A DNA stretch of 64,000 nucleotides from Pleurodeles waltl (taxonomy: Eukaryota; Chordata; Amphibia; Caudata; Salamandridae): the NCBI RefSeq assembly GCF_031143425.1, contig NC_090445.1, positions 821,722,817 through 821,786,816 on the forward strand, written 5' to 3'. Numbering within the stretch: position 1 is the stretch's first letter; the number at the start of each line of letters is the position of its first letter. The translations under genes and the position numbers were made by a program. Positions 22,778 through 34,865 of this stretch are shown here, piece after piece. The notes beneath the pieces are model-generated. The model saw nothing but the letters and a program-made list of their open reading frames with translations. It was not told where the DNA came from and ran no database searches.

Positions 22778-24744
22778 ATGGTACTGTATTGTATTGTAAT
22801 AGTATTTATATAGCGCTTACTACCCCTGCCAAGGCGTTGAAGAGCTTTTCTGAAAGTAGCACGCTACTCCAGAACACAAGAGGAATTAGTGGTGGATTAG
22901 TATAGGGAAATTTGAATACAGTTTTAGTATTATTATGAGTTAATTTGAGCAGAGGATATGTGAGTTTGTTAGTTGGATTGACTAGAGTAATGGAGAGATA
23001 GAGGAGGGAAGATTCCAGAAGTGTTAATTAGGAATTTATAGTAATGGGATGAGGCTTTGGGTGAGTAAAGGAGAGATGGAGGCAGGAAGAGTCTGTGTAA
23101 AGGTTTAGGGAGATCATAGTAGCAGCAGGGGTTTTGAATGAGTCAAAGGTGAGATAAATGAGGGAGAATTTAGTAGTAGTGTTTGGGAGATCATGCTAAT
23201 ACACTGAGGTTTCGGTGAGCTAGATGTGGAAGTGGAGGGAAGAGCGTAGGCAGGGTTATTTTCGGAGATGAAAGTAGTAGAGTGGGTTCTGGATGATTCA
23301 GAGTGGGGATGGAGGATAGATTGATAGAGACATGACATATGGTGATGGGTATTATTTTTATTTATTTATAATTGTTTATATAGATATATACATTTTTAAT
23401 CATTTTATTTAATTTATTTATTCATTATTATTTTGTACTTTAATTTACTTATTTATAATTTGGATTTTAATTTATAGATTTTATTTTATTTCTTTTTATT
23501 TAATTTTTCTCTAGTACAGTAGGACTAGAGTAATAGATATGTAAATAAATAGTAAGGGAATATATGTTCAAGGAATATAACAGTGGGTATAATATGAGAA
23601 GAAAAGTACTATTGTATAAACACAGGCTTTCAAGGTTTGTAATATTTGAAGTTAATAAGTGTACTTTTCAAACATTTATTTATCTTTTTCTAAGTTTTTT
23701 AATAGTGCTATGCTTATGATAATAAAACATTTGATCAGTGTGATATAAAACAAGAGCAGGAATTATCTAATAAAACAACTTATCTAGGAGCTATGCAATG
23801 ACCTAGGAACATGTTAAGCATAGAATAACATACACACATATATGTATACACATACACACATTCATATATTTGCAGTCCATTGCTGTTTGAATATGGTGGT
23901 TATGAAGGAAAGCGCCAACTCTTGAGTAGTCTCCTGAAGACAAGATAGATATCCGTGGATCTTATATTTGGGGGTAATGAATTCCATAGTTTGGCTGCTT
24001 GAACGGAGAAGGATGTACCACCTATAGTCTTTTTCTTGTATGGTGGTGTTCTTAGGCAGGGTGCCTATCTTTAGAGATTTCTTTGTTGAATGTATTTGGT
24101 TATTTTGATTCTGATAAAAAGCAGTCCTGTTCCATGTATATCTTTGGGGGTGATACAAAGCAGCTTGAAGGTGGATATTCTGGCAACAGGTAACCAGTGT
24201 AGTGCTCTCAAGGCAGGGGAGGTGTGGGCTTGTGGCTTTACATGTAATAGTAGCCTGGCAGCGGAGTTCTGAATACATTGTAGTTTTTACACAATAGATA
24301 GAGATGATCCATGGTAGAGGCATTGGCACAATCCAGTTTGGATAGTACAAGAGGGATAGTAGCCTGCACCTTGTGTGGAAATCCGTGGTGGGGGAAGATG
24401 GGTTGCAGAGTCTTCAAGGTGATGAAGCCTGTTCGTGCCAATTTGTCCACTTGGGCATTCATTGTTAACTTGGAGTCCATGGTAATTCCAATGTTTTCAA
24501 CTTCCTCAGATAATTGTGGAGGTGGTCCAAGATTGTCAGGCCAGGTGCACAGTGGGTCATAATTTTTACAGTCACCACATAGGAGTATTTCTGTTTTGGA
24601 GGTATTTAGTTTGAGATGGCTCCAAGTCATCCACTGATCAACAGCTCTGAGGCAACTGAAGATTTGTGAGTTTTCAATGTCTTTGGGGCTGAGTCTAATC
24701 TTAAGTAACCAAGTACTTTCTCTCTCTCTTGGGTCTAGAAACAA
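22778..24744 (-). mobile_element. L2-like LINE, 5'-truncated, minus strand
   Basis: The coding end is at 23862-24744 and the 3' end at about 22778, where the minus strand reads GCGCTATATAAATACTATT followed by a (TACAA)-like run, a terminus style common to L2/CR1-group LINEs. Between coding end and terminus lie an AT-rich stretch (23340-23760) and purine-rich GGGAGAT..TAGTAGT modules (22900-23340), read as 3' UTR. The endonuclease and most of the polymerase are absent, as in most LINE insertions. It is antisense to SH3PXD2A. Confidence 0.7.
23862..24744 (-). pseudogene. L2-like reverse transcriptase C-terminal remnant
   Basis: Two overlapping minus-strand frames (24238-24744 and 23862-24350) together cover the C-terminal part of a non-LTR reverse transcriptase. 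The first contains DQWMTWSHLKLNTSKTEILL, the post-palm motif (W...N.LKLN..KTE.LL) of L2/CR1/Rex-type enzymes, then NIGITMDSKLTMNAQVDKLA and VLSKLDCANA (canonically LSRLDYCNAL). The second holds a C-terminal SSQTMEFITPKYK-like segment where these enzymes have A..LWNSLP. At least one frameshift separates them, so no functional product is expected. Confidence 0.7.
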
Positions 24745-25202
24745 TTATGCAGTTGAGTTGAATTATACATCACACTCTATACAAACAGAACACAAATCAG
24801 CAATCAAACAGTATATACAGTGGCTGATGAAATGCAGGGCTTAACCCTTTAAATATAATTGACCTTGACGAAAATTTACAAATTACTCACTTTTTCACCT
24901 CAGCATTTGGAAAGTAAGGTCAGCTGCTTTGCACCACCTAGTGGGTTCTGTGAAAACAGATATTCTCTGTAAGGAGTACCCATCCCTGTTGTATCTACAG
25001 AACGTGCTGTGTAGCGCTGGGCATAGAGCATTCACAGTGGCAATTAGTAATGCACGCAGAATCCTGAGGGCATAACTGATACTAATATCTGTAGCACCTG
25101 CAGGGACATGTCCCAGGAATTGTGTGATCAAATACTATGAAAAATAGCACAGCAATAATTTAAATAAAATAATAATGACAGCGTAATTACTTTATTTTCT
25201 AG

Positions 25203-25252
25203 GTTCCCCAAATCTAAGGATGAAACCACCACCAAGAAGAGAGTCAAGTCTG
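25203..25252 (+). CDS. SH3PXD2A: SH3PXD2A exon B: proline-rich 50-nt exon
   Basis: The 50-nt exon sits between TTTTCTAG (ending 25202) and GTGTGT (25253). Its first two bases complete the Ser codon begun by the last base of exon A; sixteen codons follow, SPNLRMKPPPRRESSL, and the exon ends in phase 0. It lies in the SH3-2/SH3-3 linker, and PPPRR fits a proline-rich SH3 ligand. The recalled human protein has SPNLRTRPPPRRESSLGFQLPK here, so order and phase agree exactly with exon C beginning GFQLPK. It is too short to find by open frame alone; the call rests on homology, phase and splice sites. A small in-frame-neutral segment like this could be skipped only with a frameshift (50 is not a multiple of 3). 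Confidence 0.9.
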
Positions 25253-28200
25253 GTGTGTATGGAAATTATTTAGTTACTAATTTGCAGATGCTGAAATAAA
25301 TTGTTCAGAAAATTCAACTATTAACCATCCCCAATTCCGCTTTTTCTTTTACTCATTGACTTTAAGCTTGACGTTGACATTGTACAGTGCTCTGCTGCTT
25401 TTTGGCTGGGTATGGGCTATAATAGAAATACTGTATACTTACATAGATACATAAATACATCCATTTGTGTTGTATCCATGTTGAGGGTTCCCTTTCGCGT
25501 GACCAGACTACTGTCCATACCAGGCATTGGATTGTGGCTGAACATCTCTGAAGTAAACAATCTAATTTACACCCCCGTAAAAAGGCACTAGTTCGCCTTA
25601 CATGTGTAGAATGAACCACCACTTCTAGCGCAGCTCACAATCAGGTGTCAACCAGAAGCATCTCATACTAAACATTGGTAATCATCACTATAATTCAACC
25701 TATGTTGGTAAGATGAAAGAGTCAAAAGGGAAATTTGGTCAGCTATGGGTGATATTGCTGAATGCCTGGGAGTGTGATGCAGCATCATCCTGACGATGAA
25801 GTTAAAAAAAGATAAAAAGAAAAAACTCAATAATGGTCTTTCAGTGCCCTAAGCAAATAAGACCATGTGCCTTCCCAGCCGCCCTGCACTTTTGGGGCTC
25901 TGTTAGTCATATCCAAAAATAAAGTAAATAAATGAAATGGATTAGATGATATAATTGCAATGGTAAGGCATGGAACTAAATCAACACGTTTTTTGTATAT
26001 ATTGTTTTACCTAAGTAGCACAAACTCTGAAACTATCCTGCGCTTAAGCTGACCACTTGTGTTATTGCCACTTCATAGAAATCGTCTAAAAAATGAAAAG
26101 TCAATGAGACTTTTTTCCCTTCAGTGACCCTTTTACTTATTAATGCACAATCAATGTGTGTCATTCAAAGCAGAAATACCATATTCCCACAGAAGATATG
26201 TTGGAATTAATTATTTACTGTACTTCTTATAAACTACTCGTCTAGGTGGGTAATACCTCCTGTTTCTTGCCTTCGGTTCTTCCTCCACACACAAATTAGC
26301 CTTTAAAAAGAACATCTAAATTGTGGATGAAATACATGATAGTATTCAACAAAGAATGAAACTCATCCTAAGAGACAAATGAACCCATATGTTGGAGCCT
26401 TCCTCGTTAGAATGAAATGTGTGATTGTGGATTTGCATTTGCCACTTGCGTTATCATTGTGCCTACCTTGAGTGCCTTTTTGCGAGATTGTTTGTTTATA
26501 AAATATGGTCTCTAGGTAGCAATGCATGTTTTGTGCTATAACCTCACCTTCCACTTTGCCTTTTACCTGATCAATCTGGTTAACAAGGGACTTTTTCATT
26601 TACATTGCATTGCTCATTGTTATGTTTTTGTTATCTCGTAACTCACAACATGACCTTTACCACTACTCATTCAACATGCATCCAATCCACCCATTGGTCA
26701 GTAAGGTGCTCTTCGAAGCAAGATCCAATTTATTGGTTTCCTAGGGCAGGCTTAAATGCCCTGTCCCTCGCCTTTCTCCAAAACTGTCCTCTGCTGTAAA
26801 GACTGTGCGAGTACCATAAGGCCATGCCACACTCTTGTGGGCTTGTTTTACTATTCGAGGAGTTGATAATCTGTTTTGGCTTCTAATTTATTGTTATAAA
26901 TGTTGCAATTAACTTTTTTTCCCTACTTGTTAGTTTTCTCTCTGGCTTTCTTACAGTCTGTTGACTCTTTGCCCACACAACATTCCGTCTGCTTTCCTAA
27001 AAGTGGAAAGCACTGCAAGGAGGTAACAAGCGTAAGCGCTGTTTTTTCCTTCATCCCTGTTGGGTCCTGCCTCATGGGCGTCGTTCTTTCACGAGTACAA
27101 GGAAAATGGCCCATCTAGCTCTTCTCCGTGTGACCTCACAAGCACACCAACACATTTGCCCCAGTTCTTATATTTATACTCTGACAATGACAGCGTTTGG
27201 TGGTCCGCTTTGACCCCCATCCTGGCAACTGTCAAAAGTGAAACACACAAGCTTACTCGCGCAGGAAGGGGTTTGGCTGGACTGTCTTGATCTCTTTACA
27301 GGACAATGGCTGGTTTACAATCCGGGCTTTGCAGGTGATCAAGGGACGCATTGCAACATCTTCAAGAACAATGAGAAGGTCAAGGGGCTGGCGCTCTCAT
27401 CTTCCTGAAGTTTGCATATGTCATCCCTTACTTCTACCCATTTCAGCTTTCAATAATGTATGGATTGTTATTTTGGCTATTGCTGTACTTGCAGGGCTCA
27501 TTGCAGAGCATACATTAAAAGCGGGCAAGTTTAAACTTTTGCTGTAACTGTAGTAAGTTGCAAGACTGATATCGGGAACATTTAGAGAATGCTGGGGTGC
27601 ATGAATTTCCAACAGTAGTCTACAACTTGGGGATTCTCACCTTTTTAAAAACCCAAATCAACCAGAGTTGAATGTGCATTTTGTTGGGTTTTCACGTATT
27701 ATGGTAATGTAATGCTTGTGTGCCCTAGCCAGTAGAAATGTCTTGGCTGACATTTAGTTTTACATAAGTGTTTTATATGAGAGACATTTTTCCCAGTGCA
27801 TGATAAATTTGGGTGCAATGATGTTCATTTCATATTAAAAAGACACTTATCAAGCAAGCACGCTCAATATTTATAATTAGGTTTTTTAAATCAAAAAAAT
27901 TGCTTGATCTAAATGTAAAATATGACATTTTTTATGTGATATCACTTGTTATGAGTGCTTAATAGAATGTTTGAAATATTCACAGTGCAGTTTTATTTTA
28001 TTGTAAACTGGTATTCAGACCAAAAAAATCTAAATGTTATGTACAACCGGTTTTATGAGATTGATTGTTGGAAAAGTTCACAAATTCTTTTTTAAATCTT
28101 CATTATCACAATCCTATCTCCAAGTGTCATCATATTGATATGTCTCAGCTCTCCAGCCACCGGTCCACTTGGACTTTTGCATCCCGAGCAATTTAATGGG

Positions 28201-28860
28201 ACTAGCTGATCCATCACCTGCAAAGTGAGACACGCCATTGTCATCACACGTGCATTTACGATGCAGGCGTGTAGTCAAAAATATATATCATATGATAAAG
28301 CTGCCTTCTAAACATTTACAGAGATGAAAATGTTTTCCTAACTGAAGTTTATTTTTATGGGTACATTTCAGATATAGAAGTGCACTTCCTAAACCTTAAA
28401 GGTTCCACAGAATGCCTCCCCGGATTTTAAATATGTTCCCAGAAATGTAATTAATGAAATAGTCCTACCTTTGATCATTATGACCCTGAAGATAAAAAAG
28501 GATTATACTTGTGGGGCTGATTGTTAAACTTTTTGTACCCAAGTACAAGCATTTCATGATTGTGAATGAACTATTTTTACCAGGATGCAGTGAAGGCCAA
28601 TAAACCCCCTATGCCTGTGGCTAGTCCTGAATAATTTGCAAGTAGTTTTGCACTGGATGAATACACACAGTTACTTTTTTCACAGACAGATTAATCGGCT
28701 TTCCAAGGTGGTTAACGGAATGGAACACCTTCTCTTACTTTGTGATGGACGTGAAGGTGTTATTTCATATGAGGAATTTAAAAAATCCTTGTGAAGAAAA
28801 AAATGTGCATGTGCTAATGCACCTTTCTGCATTAGGTATTCATGCAAATATTCATTTTAC
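25253..28860 (+). other. SH3PXD2A: Intron stretch, mostly unrecognised
   Basis: First part of the 16.4-kb intron after exon B. A pyrimidine-rich block at about 26880-27560 has the texture of a decayed retroelement but shows no motif I can name. The remainder is AT-rich with short open frames only. Confidence 0.5.
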
Positions 28861-28869
28861 ATCAAAGTA

Positions 28870-29830
28870 TGAATTTTTAACCCTTTAGTTGCTGGGCCTT
28901 TTCCCCCTCGGTGCAGAGCCCTTTTATGGCTATTTGGGGTACTTTGCGCTCAGGCCCCAATATCTTTTTGTCCACCTAAGCTATCCACGCCAAATTTGCG
29001 TCCTTTTTTTCTCCAACATCCTTCTAAAGGTACACAGTGTTTGTGGGTTCTCCTGGAGGAGACCTAGAAAGTAGCCACATTTTTGGGGGGGAAAATGGAA
29101 AAAAAGTGCTGCAGAAGAAAGCATCTGTTTTTTCCCCCTGCAAATAGAATCAACAAAGGGTTTGTGGTGCTAAAATCTCCATCTTCCCAGCTTTCAGGAA
29201 CAGGCAGACCTGAATCAGAAAATCAAATTTTTCAACACAGTTTTGGCATTTTACTGGGACACATCCCATTTTTACTATTTTTTGTGCTTTCAGCCTCCTT
29301 CTGGTTAGTGACAGAAATGGCTGTGAAACCAATGGTGGATCCTGGATAGCTAAACATTTCTAAAAAGTAGACAAAATTCTGAATTGAGCAAGGGGCCATT
29401 TGTATACATCCTTCAAGGTGTGCCTATAGAAAGTAACAGTTGAAATAAATACAAAAAATATTGAAATTGAGTTGAAAAAGGACAGTCATTTCTGTCTACA
29501 TTTTCTTCTGTAACTTTTTCCAACTATGGCACATTTGTTAAAGCAATATACTGTTGCATCTCCTGGACCCTTCTGGTTGTGGGGATATATAGGGCTTGTA
29601 GGTTCATCAAGTACCCAGAGCCAATTAATAAGCTGCACCTTGCAATTAGTTTTCATTGTATACCGGGGTACACAGCAGTTCATTTGGTAAACTGTAAAGA
29701 GTAAAAAATAGGTATCAAGGAACTCAATGTATTTCCGAAATGGGCACAAGATGTAGAGTTTAAAAGCATTGGTTATTTGCTCATCTCTGAATTTGGGGGT
29801 ACCCATACTAGCATGTGAATGACAGGGCAT
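28870..29830 (+). repeat. Probable dispersed repeat with short conserved-looking frame
   Basis: The stretch opens AACCCTTTAGTTGCTGGGCC and carries a frame at 28889-29074 with GYLGYFALRPQYLFVHLSY and a tail SWRRPRK. I believe this is a high-copy salamander repeat, but that rests on memory of similar transcripts and not on internal evidence. No catalytic domain is visible. Confidence 0.35.
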
Positions 29831-30546
29831 TTCTCAAAATGAATTCTTTCTTGAACATTGTCTTACATTTGGAAGGCACAAATGTAGAAAAAAAACTATT
29901 GGCAATAACACTTGTTCTTCTATTCTGTGTTGCCCAGTCCTACAATCATTTTTGGTGCTCCCATTCCCACGACCTCCTCCTCGGATTCCCCCACTACCAC
30001 CCAGCAAAGTGACCTTCATCTCTCCATAGCCCCCATCGCACATACATTTCATTTGTTTTAAGGTGCAAGTAATGGCTGGCTTTACTAATCCACTCAGCTA
30101 TTCACATAAAATACAGAACTGTTGTTTGCAGCAGGCATATAAACCTACTTCACTACTTTATGGCATCAAAACTGCCACTAGACAAAAGTCCAATCTCTTT
30201 CTCTAGCAGGAACATAATCACAAGAGTTATCTTCACATTTTTATTGCTGCCTAAAAGCTAGGGTCAAAACACGTTGGTTGGAGTACGTCCACTGCTATGA
30301 CAATTAATAAAATTGGTGAGGACAGAAATCCCTGGAGTGCAGCATTATTCTGGTGATGTGTACATGTTACAGAGGTATGGTCGACCTCTGACACTGGCAC
30401 CGGCAAAGAAGTGCACTGAGTCTCTCTCTCCTTATGTATATTTTTAGAGATCATTTTTATATGTGTATGTGGTTTCCCTAGGGTCCAATTGTAGCTTCCA
30501 TGGAAACCACACATGCACTGACAAAAATCTCTATATATAAATATAT

Positions 30547-30732
30547 GTTCGATGGCATGTGTAGCTGCAGATACACATGCTGTGCACATCCCGCCATCTG
30601 GTGTTGGGCTCGGAGTGTTACAAGTTGTTTTTCTTCGAAGAAGTCTTTTCCAGTCACGAGACCGAGGGACTCCTCCCATTTCGACTCCATTGCGCATGGG
30701 CGTCGACTCCATCTTAGATTGTTTTTTTTCCG
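30547..30732 (+). repeat. DIRS left inverted terminal repeat
   Basis: Starts GTTCGATGGCATGTGTAG and ends near CCGC at 30732. It contains the palindrome CTTCGAAGAAG and the block GGGACTCCTCCCATTTCGAC. The reverse complement recurs at 36215-36398 with only a handful of differences; the outermost 40 bases are the most diverged. Confidence 0.93.
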
Positions 30733-30943
30733 CCATCGGGTTCGGACGTGTTCCTTTTCGCTCTGTGTTTCGGGTCGGAAAGTTAGTTAGAATCTCGGAA
30801 AAATCGTCGGTATTGTTTGCGTTCGGTATCGGGTTAGTTACAACAGATCGACACCGAATTGAGAAGAGCTCCGGTGGCCCGTCGGGGTTTTTTCGATTCC
30901 CGTCGGGGCCTGGTCGGCCCGGCCACGTGTCTCTTCAAGGCTG

Positions 30944-32964
30944 ATGGAACGGACCCCATTCCGCTTCTGTCCAAAATGCCATAACAAGTATCCATATACA
31001 GATCAACACCCGGTCTGTAACCTGTGTTTGTCACCAGAACACAAGGAGGATACTTGTGAGGCCTGTCGAGCGTTTCGGTCGAGGAAGACACTCATGGACC
31101 GAAAAGCAAGAAGACTGCAAATGGCGTCAGCGCCGACAGGACAAGGGTGTTTCGAGGAGGAGGAAGAAACATTCTCCATCCAGGATTCGGACTCGGAGGA
31201 GGTCGATCCCAAAGAAACGCTGAAAACCGTGAGTAAGACGTCGAAACAAAAAACTCACGAAAAGACTGCCAAAGCCCAGGGGACGCCACCGCCAACAGGC
31301 CATGGCTTAACCCGAAAAGTAGGTGACCGTCCATCGGCACTGAAAAAAGGCGAGCTGGTGTCGAAGTCATCCGACTCCGGTCGAGATACAGGCATGCAGC
31401 AATCTCGGGCCCGAGAGAGTGGCTCCGAAAAGATTCGGCACCGAGACAGCGGCACCGAAATTGGTCGGCACCGAGAGGGCACTACGCCGAAAAGCAAAAA
31501 GATTTTGTCAGAGCCGAAAAAAGCAGCAGAAAAGGTTTCGGTGCCAAAACATCCGGCCTCCGAACCGAAAATTAGTTCCTATTCAGAGGAACAAGGACTG
31601 TCCTCTCAAATGAAGACACACAGATTTGAAGAAGAATTACAGACAATAGAGCCAGATCACACGCAAAGGCGGCTCTTTATTCAGAAAGATACAGGGAAGA
31701 TCAGCACTCTTCCCCCAATCAGAATGAAACGAAAACTTGCCTTCCAAGACAAGGACAAGGACAAACAGCCACAAGCAAAAGTGGCTAAACAAATAACACC
31801 ACCACCATCCCCACATCACTCTCCACAACTATCACCGGTAGCCACTCCACCAATGATGCAATCCCCAACACATACGGGGATGAGTCAAGATGACCCTGAC
31901 GCATGGGACCTTTACGACGACCAGTGTCAGACAATAGTCCTCAATGCTATCCAGCAAGACCCTCGCCACCTGAGGATAGTACAGGCTACATTCAAGTGTT
32001 ATCAAGGGCAGCAGCATTTCACAATGTCAGCCTTCACTCAGAACCCATTGAAGATGACTTCCTTTTTAATACACTGTCGTCTACGCACAGTCAATATCAA
32101 AGTCTGCCAATGTTGCCCGGAATGCTGAAACACTCCAAACAAGTGTTTGAAGAGCCTGTCAAAGGGAGAGCCATTACTCCAAGAGTAGATAAAAAATATA
32201 AACCGCCACCAACAGACCCAGTTTACATCACACAACAGCTATCACCAGACTCTGTTGCAGTGGGAGCAGTGCGCAAAAGAGCCAACTCTCATACTTCAGG
32301 AGACGCGCCACCTCCAGATAAAGAGAGTAGAAAATTTGACGCAGCAGGCAAAAGGGTGGCAGCACAGGCAGCAAACCAGTGGCGTATTGCAAATTCGCAA
32401 GCTTTGCTAGCCAGATATGATAGGGCCCATTGGGACGAGATGCAACACCTTATTGAACACTTGCCAAAGGAGTTTCAAAAAAGAGCGCAGCAAGTGGTCG
32501 AAGAGGGACAAAATATCTCCAATAATCAAATTCGATCAGCAATGGATGCTGCAGACACAGCTGCTAGAACTGTCAACACAGCAGTAACGATAAGGAGGCA
32601 TGCATGGCTGCGTACATCAGGATTCAAACCAGAGATACAGCAAGCTGTGCTGAATATGCCATTCAACGGACAGCAGTTGTTTGGGCCAGAGGTGGACACT
32701 GCAATTGAAAAACTTAAAAGAGACACTGACACGGCCAAAGCCATGGGCGCGCTCTACTCCCCGCAGAGCAGAGGCACATTTCGAAAAACACAATTTCGAG
32801 GGGGGTTTCGAGGGCAAACCACAGAAGCCACAACCTCACAAACAAAGCCCACTTACCAGAGCCAGTATCAGCGGGGAGGTTTTCGGGGACAATATAGAGG
32901 AGGACAGTTTCAAAGAAACAGAGGAAAGTTCCAAACTCCCAAAACTCCTCAAAACAAACAGTGA
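30944..32964 (+). pseudogene. DIRS gag-like protein, broken by one frameshift
   Basis: The first open frame runs 30944-32128; the second, in a different frame, runs 31903-32964. N-terminal residues FCPKCHNK...CNLCLSP..HKEDTCEAC form a CxxC/CxxC/H/CxxC cluster likely to bind metal, as in amphibian DIRS gag proteins. A long basic, low-complexity middle follows. In the second frame, HSEPIEDDFLFNTLSSTHSQ and HLIEHLPKEFQKRAQQVVEE are the recognisable gag blocks, ending in RGGFRG repeats (32801-32900) that probably bind nucleic acid. The two frames join sensibly near 31920, implying a one-base change there. The stop is at 32962-32964, 29 bases before the polymerase frame opens. Function inferred: nucleic-acid-binding structural protein. 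Confidence 0.85.
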
Positions 32965-32993
32965 CTTCAAGGTCACAAATCCCCAACACATAA

Positions 32994-34865
32994 CACCTGT
33001 GGGGGGGGAGACTAACCAAGTTTTACACACATTGGGAGGAAATAACAACAGACACTTGGGTCTTAGCAATTATCCAGCATGGTTATTGCATAGAATTTCT
33101 CAAATTCCCTCCAAACGTCCCACCGAAAACACACAATATGTCAAAACAACACATAGATCTTCTAGGACTAGAAGTTCAGGCATTGCTATAGAAAGAAGCA
33201 ATAGAATTAGTACCAAAAGATCAATTAAACACAGGAGTTTACTCGCTGTACTTCCTGATACCCAAAAAGGACAAGAGCCTGAGACCGATACTAGATCTCA
33301 GAACATTAAATACCTACATCAAATCAGACCATTTTCACATGGTTACTCTACAAGACGTAATCCCACTGCTCAAACAACAAGACTACATGACAACACTAGA
33401 CCTAAAGGATGCATATTTCCATATACCAATACATCCTTCACACAGAAAGTACCTAAGGTTTGTATTCCAAGGGATACATTACCAATTCAAAGTGTTGCCA
33501 TTCGGAATAACAACTGCGCCAAGAGTTTTTACAAAATGCCTGGCAGTAGGAGCTGAACATATCAGAAGGCAGCAAATACATGTGTTCCCTTACCTAGACG
33601 ATTGGTTAATCAAAACCAATACGCTAAAACGGTGTTCACAACACACAAAATATGTCATAGAAACCCTACACAAACTAGGTTTCTCAATCAACTATGCAAA
33701 GTCACACCTGCAGCCGTGCCAAACACAGCAATACTTAGGAGCAACAATCAACACAGCAAAAGGGATTGCTAATCCAAGTCCACAAAGAGTACAAACATTT
33801 CACAATGTAATACAAACCTTGTATCCAAAACAAAAAGTACAAGTCAAAATAATACTGAAACTACTAGGCATGATGTCCTCATGCATAGCCATTGTCCCAA
33901 ATGCAAGGTTACACATGCGGCCCTTACAACAGTGCCTAGCATCACAATGGTCACAAGCACAGGGTCAGCTTCTAGATCTGGTGTTGATAGACCACCAAAC
34001 ATACATCTCGCTTCAATGGTGGAACAGTATAAATTTAAACCAAGGGCGGCCTTTCCAAAACCCAGTGCCACAATACGTGATAACAACGGATGCTTCCATG
34101 ACAGAGTGGGGAGCACACCTCAATCAACACAGCATCCAAGGACAATGGAACATACAGCAAAAACAGTTACACATAAATCACCTAGAACTGTTAGCGGTAT
34201 TTCTAGCGCTGAAAGCATTTCAACCCATGATAACCCACAAATACATTCTTGTCAAGACAGACAACATGACAACAATGTACTACCTAAACAAACAAGGAGG
34301 GACACACTCAACACAGTTGTGTCTCCTAACACAGAAAATATGGCATTGGGCGATTCACAACCACATTCGCCTAATAGCACAATTTATTCCAGGAATTCAG
34401 AATCAGTTAGCAGACAATCTCTCACGGGATCACCAACAGATCCACGAATGGGAGATTCACCCACAAATACTGAACACTTACTTCCAAATTTGGGGAACAC
34501 CACAAATAGATCTATTTGCAACAAAGGAAAACTCAAAATGCCAAAACTTCGCATCCAGGTACCCACAACATCAGTCTTAGGGCAATGCGCTATGGATGAA
34601 CTGGTCAGGGATATTTGCTTACGCTTTACCCCCTCTCCCACTCTTTCCATATCTAGTAAACAAGTTGAGTCAAAACAAACTCAAACTCATACTAATAGCA
34701 CCAACATGGGCAAGGCAACCTTGGTACACAACACTACTAGACCTGTCAGTAGTACCTCATGTCAAACTACCAAACAAACCAGATCTGTTAACACAACACA
34801 AACAACAGATCAGGCATCCAAATCCAGCATCGCTGAATCTAGCAATTTGGCTCCTGAAATCCTAG
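32994..34865 (+). pseudogene. DIRS reverse transcriptase / RNase H / methyltransferase-like ORF
   Basis: Read in one frame after the stop at 32991-32993. It opens HLWGGRLTKFYTHWEEITTD, the usual start of DIRS polymerases. Palm motifs: FLIPKKDKSLRPILDLRTLN, TLDLKDAYFHIPI and the catalytic YLDDWL (33591-33608). RNase H follows: ITTDASMTEWGAHL (aspartate at 34089), HINHLELLAVFLALKAF, KTDNMTTMYYLNKQGG and IQNQLADNLSR. The tail DLFATKENSKC, then APTWARQPWYTTLL, lies where DIRS elements have a Dam-like methyltransferase domain. Two in-frame TAG codons interrupt it, at 33189-33191 and 34578-34580; otherwise the frame is open to 34865. No ATG start is evident at the 5' end, so translation may depend on gag. 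Role: copying the element RNA. Confidence 0.9.

Noticed and set aside
30500..30944. Open frames crossing the DIRS left terminal repeat (30500-30790, 30552-30944 and minus-strand partners)
   Set aside because: They lie in the inverted terminal repeat and its flank; the same frames reappear mirrored at the right end, and no protein motif is present.
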